33,987 bases of DNA from the NCBI GenBank assembly GCA_910579055.1, contig CAJTSU010000016.1, positions 1 to 33,987 of the forward strand. Reading direction: 5' to 3'. The translations under genes and the position numbers were made by a program. A model generated the notes under the pieces. It saw only the letters and a program-made list of their open reading frames with translations. It was not told the DNA's origin and did not search any database. Shown one piece after another: positions 33,022 through 33,987 of the stretch (position 1 is the first letter of the stretch; each line of letters begins with the position of its first letter). Source of the DNA: an uncultured Mailhella sp. GTDB taxonomy: Bacteria; Desulfobacterota; Desulfovibrionia; Desulfovibrionales; Desulfovibrionaceae.

Positions 33022-33070
33022 TGCGCCCCGAAGGGGGAGCGGGGCGCGGCGGAGGAGGCGGAAGAGCGGA

Positions 33071-33652
33071 TCAGGCCCGGGTTATTTCAATGGTGCGGGT
33101 TTTGGGGCTTTCCTCCGCTTTACGGGGAATCACCACTGTCAGCACGCCGTCCTTGTGGCAGGCGCTGATGGCCTCCGCATTTGCGTCTTCGGGCAGAGAC
33201 ATGGCCCGCTCAAAGGAACCATAGGCTCGCTCGGTCACATGGAGGCGGCGTTCTGCTTTTGCTTCCCCGCCATCCTTTTGGGGTGCAGCCGCGTTTTCAC
33301 GCTTTTTTTCGCCGCGCATAAAAAGCATGTTGTCATGCACTTCCAGTTTCACATCGGCGGGGTCCACGCCCGGCAGTTCGGCCGTGAGCGTATAGGCCTT
33401 GTCATCGCTGGTCAGCTCCACGCGGGGACTGATGCTTACATCGGCCAGTGCCTGACGCGAGGATGCGGGCAGCATGTCGGTGGAGAAATTGTCCCAGGGA
33501 GCGATCAGACCTGTAAACATGCCGTTGAACAGGCGATCGATTTCATCATGAAGCTGTGTCATGGGCGAAGCGCCGGCGGAACGAGAAGCAGGGGCATTAT
33601 GGGAAACGCCCCAATAGGGCCAGTTACGAGACAGAATACGAGGGGTGTTCAT
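33071..33652 (-). CDS. Small heat-shock protein, Hsp20 family
   Basis: 193 residues. An ATP-independent holdase of the alpha-crystallin type. The N-terminal 75 residues (WPYWGV, DEIDRLFNGMFTGL, PWDNF) are followed by the alpha-crystallin domain at about 76-180, with YTLTAELPGVDPADVKLEVHDN, RGEKK, RAYGSFERAMSLPEDAN and KDGVLTVVIPRK, and by TIEITRA at the end instead of the usual IxI tail. The loop around AAAPQKDGGEAKAER is Ala/Lys-rich. AGGAGG lies four bases before ATG 33652. Promoter-like elements upstream do not match the heat-shock sigma-32 pattern. Single-gene unit ended by a terminator. Confidence 0.93.
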   Translation of the reverse strand: MNTPRILSRNWPYWGVSHNAPASRSAGASPMTQLHDEIDRLFNGMFTGLIAPWDNFSTDMLPASSRQALADVSISPRVELTSDDKAYTLTAELPGVDPADVKLEVHDNMLFMRGEKKRENAAAPQKDGGEAKAERRLHVTERAYGSFERAMSLPEDANAEAISACHKDGVLTVVIPRKAEESPKTRTIEITRA

Positions 33653-33685
33653 AGATCCTCCTATGTGGAAAACTTTTGTACCCCA

Positions 33686-33713
33686 TAAATAATACAGTCT
33701 TTTTTTAGGTCAA
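33686..33713 (-). promoter_or_regulatory. Possible promoter of hsp20
   Basis: Minus strand: -35 TTGACC (33708-33713), then TATTTA at 16-bp spacing (33686-33691); a better TATTAT (33689-33694) is at only 13 bp. The region is AT-rich and 34-61 bp before the start codon. No CIRCE inverted repeat was seen. Confidence 0.35.
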
Positions 33714-33806
33714 TAGGCTGTTGAAAAAAAATGGATCTGTCATGGAACCGTGTTGATGGCGTTGCGCGGAGCGCATGGTTTTGCTCCGGCACGGGCGGCA
33801 ATATCC

Positions 33807-33849
33807 GTTGCCGGAAAGATCAGCCCCTGTTCCACACGGGCGAGCGGCA
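33807..33849 (+). repeat. Dispersed repeat R2, copy 2
   Basis: GTTGCCGGAAAG and, after 8 bp, CCCTGTTCCACACGGGCGAG, matching 9057-9096. It lies 6 bp before a copy of repeat R1. Confidence 0.6.
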
Positions 33850-33855
33850 GTTGTT

Positions 33856-33945
33856 AGAGCATTTTGTCATTGAAATGCTCTCGGAGTCGAGCGGAGCGAG
33901 GCTCATCTCCGCTCTCCTTATCCGTAAAGCGCCGCGCTAACGGCT
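33856..33945 (+). repeat. Dispersed intergenic repeat R1, copy 3
   Basis: AGAGCATTT/AAATGCTCT hairpin (33856-33864 with 33873-33881), CGGAGTCGAGCGGAGCGAGG, then CCGCTCTCCTTATCCGTAA, matching copy 1 over its whole length and copy 2 over the first 48 bp. The window ends shortly after in further hairpins (GGCGCC, GCCGCAA/TTGCGGC). No gene was seen from 33714 to the end. Confidence 0.7.
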
Positions 33946-33987
33946 AAGGGCGCCGCTCCGACGGATTAGCCGCAATTCACTTGCGGC

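Noticed and set aside
32757..33070. A full CRISPR array
   Set aside because: Only one repeat-like unit is present; no second copy at repeat-spacer distance on either side.
33653..33725. Sigma-32 promoter or CIRCE element for hsp20
   Set aside because: CCCCAT occurs only on the wrong strand, and no TTAGCACTC inverted repeat was found.

Overview
The window looks like chromosomal DNA from a sulfate- or sulfite-reducing member of the Desulfovibrionaceae. The evidence is the D-lactate/L-lactate oxidation cluster (glcD-like, glcF-like, lutC, a fused lutB-lutA and a lactate permease), GC-rich coding sequence, a DksA/NFACT pair and a LapG-type protease next to an HD-GYP protein. A gut lineage related to Bilophila or Mailhella is a guess. 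No rRNA, tRNA, phage or insertion-sequence transposase gene was recognised.

Layout: 1-4800 carries, on the minus strand, hisC, a cytidylate kinase fused in frame to MoaC, and asd, followed by a universal stress protein gene. 5088-9000 carries, on the plus strand, an unknown small protein, a LapG-like periplasmic cysteine protease and a membrane HD-GYP protein whose metal-binding residues are almost all replaced. 9187-13351 carries, on the minus strand, NFACT (RqcH-like), DksA, a HAD phosphatase and an unrecognised protein. 13631-15214 carries, on the plus strand, glnH and glnP without a glnQ. 15481-16845 is a family 2 glycosyltransferase.

16860-19043 is an AT-rich island between two copies of a roughly 105-bp repeat. 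It holds an AbiEi-type antitoxin, an AbiEii-type toxin broken by a short deletion and also changed at a catalytic Asp, and a 94-residue protein that resembles only the N-terminus of a helicase. 19287-26833 is the lactate cluster on the minus strand, with a clear terminator at its end and an AT-rich upstream region holding near-identical 19-bp direct repeats. 27190-32756 is ybaK-sbcD-sbcC, translationally coupled, with sbcC split by one base at an A8 run. 33071-33652 is an Hsp20 gene.

Intergenic DNA is rich in hairpins and dispersed repeats. One family has four recognisable copies (about 1281, 15213, 21145 inverted, 33856). A single 32-nt sequence at 32904-32935 has the form of a type I-C CRISPR repeat but stands alone, with no array or cas gene in view.

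The items most worth a second look are the cmk-moaC fusion, the LapG/degenerate HD-GYP pair, the decayed AbiE island with its flanking repeats, the solitary CRISPR-like repeat, the operator-like repeats before the lactate operon and the sbcC homopolymer frameshift. Positions were read by eye; no database search was run.
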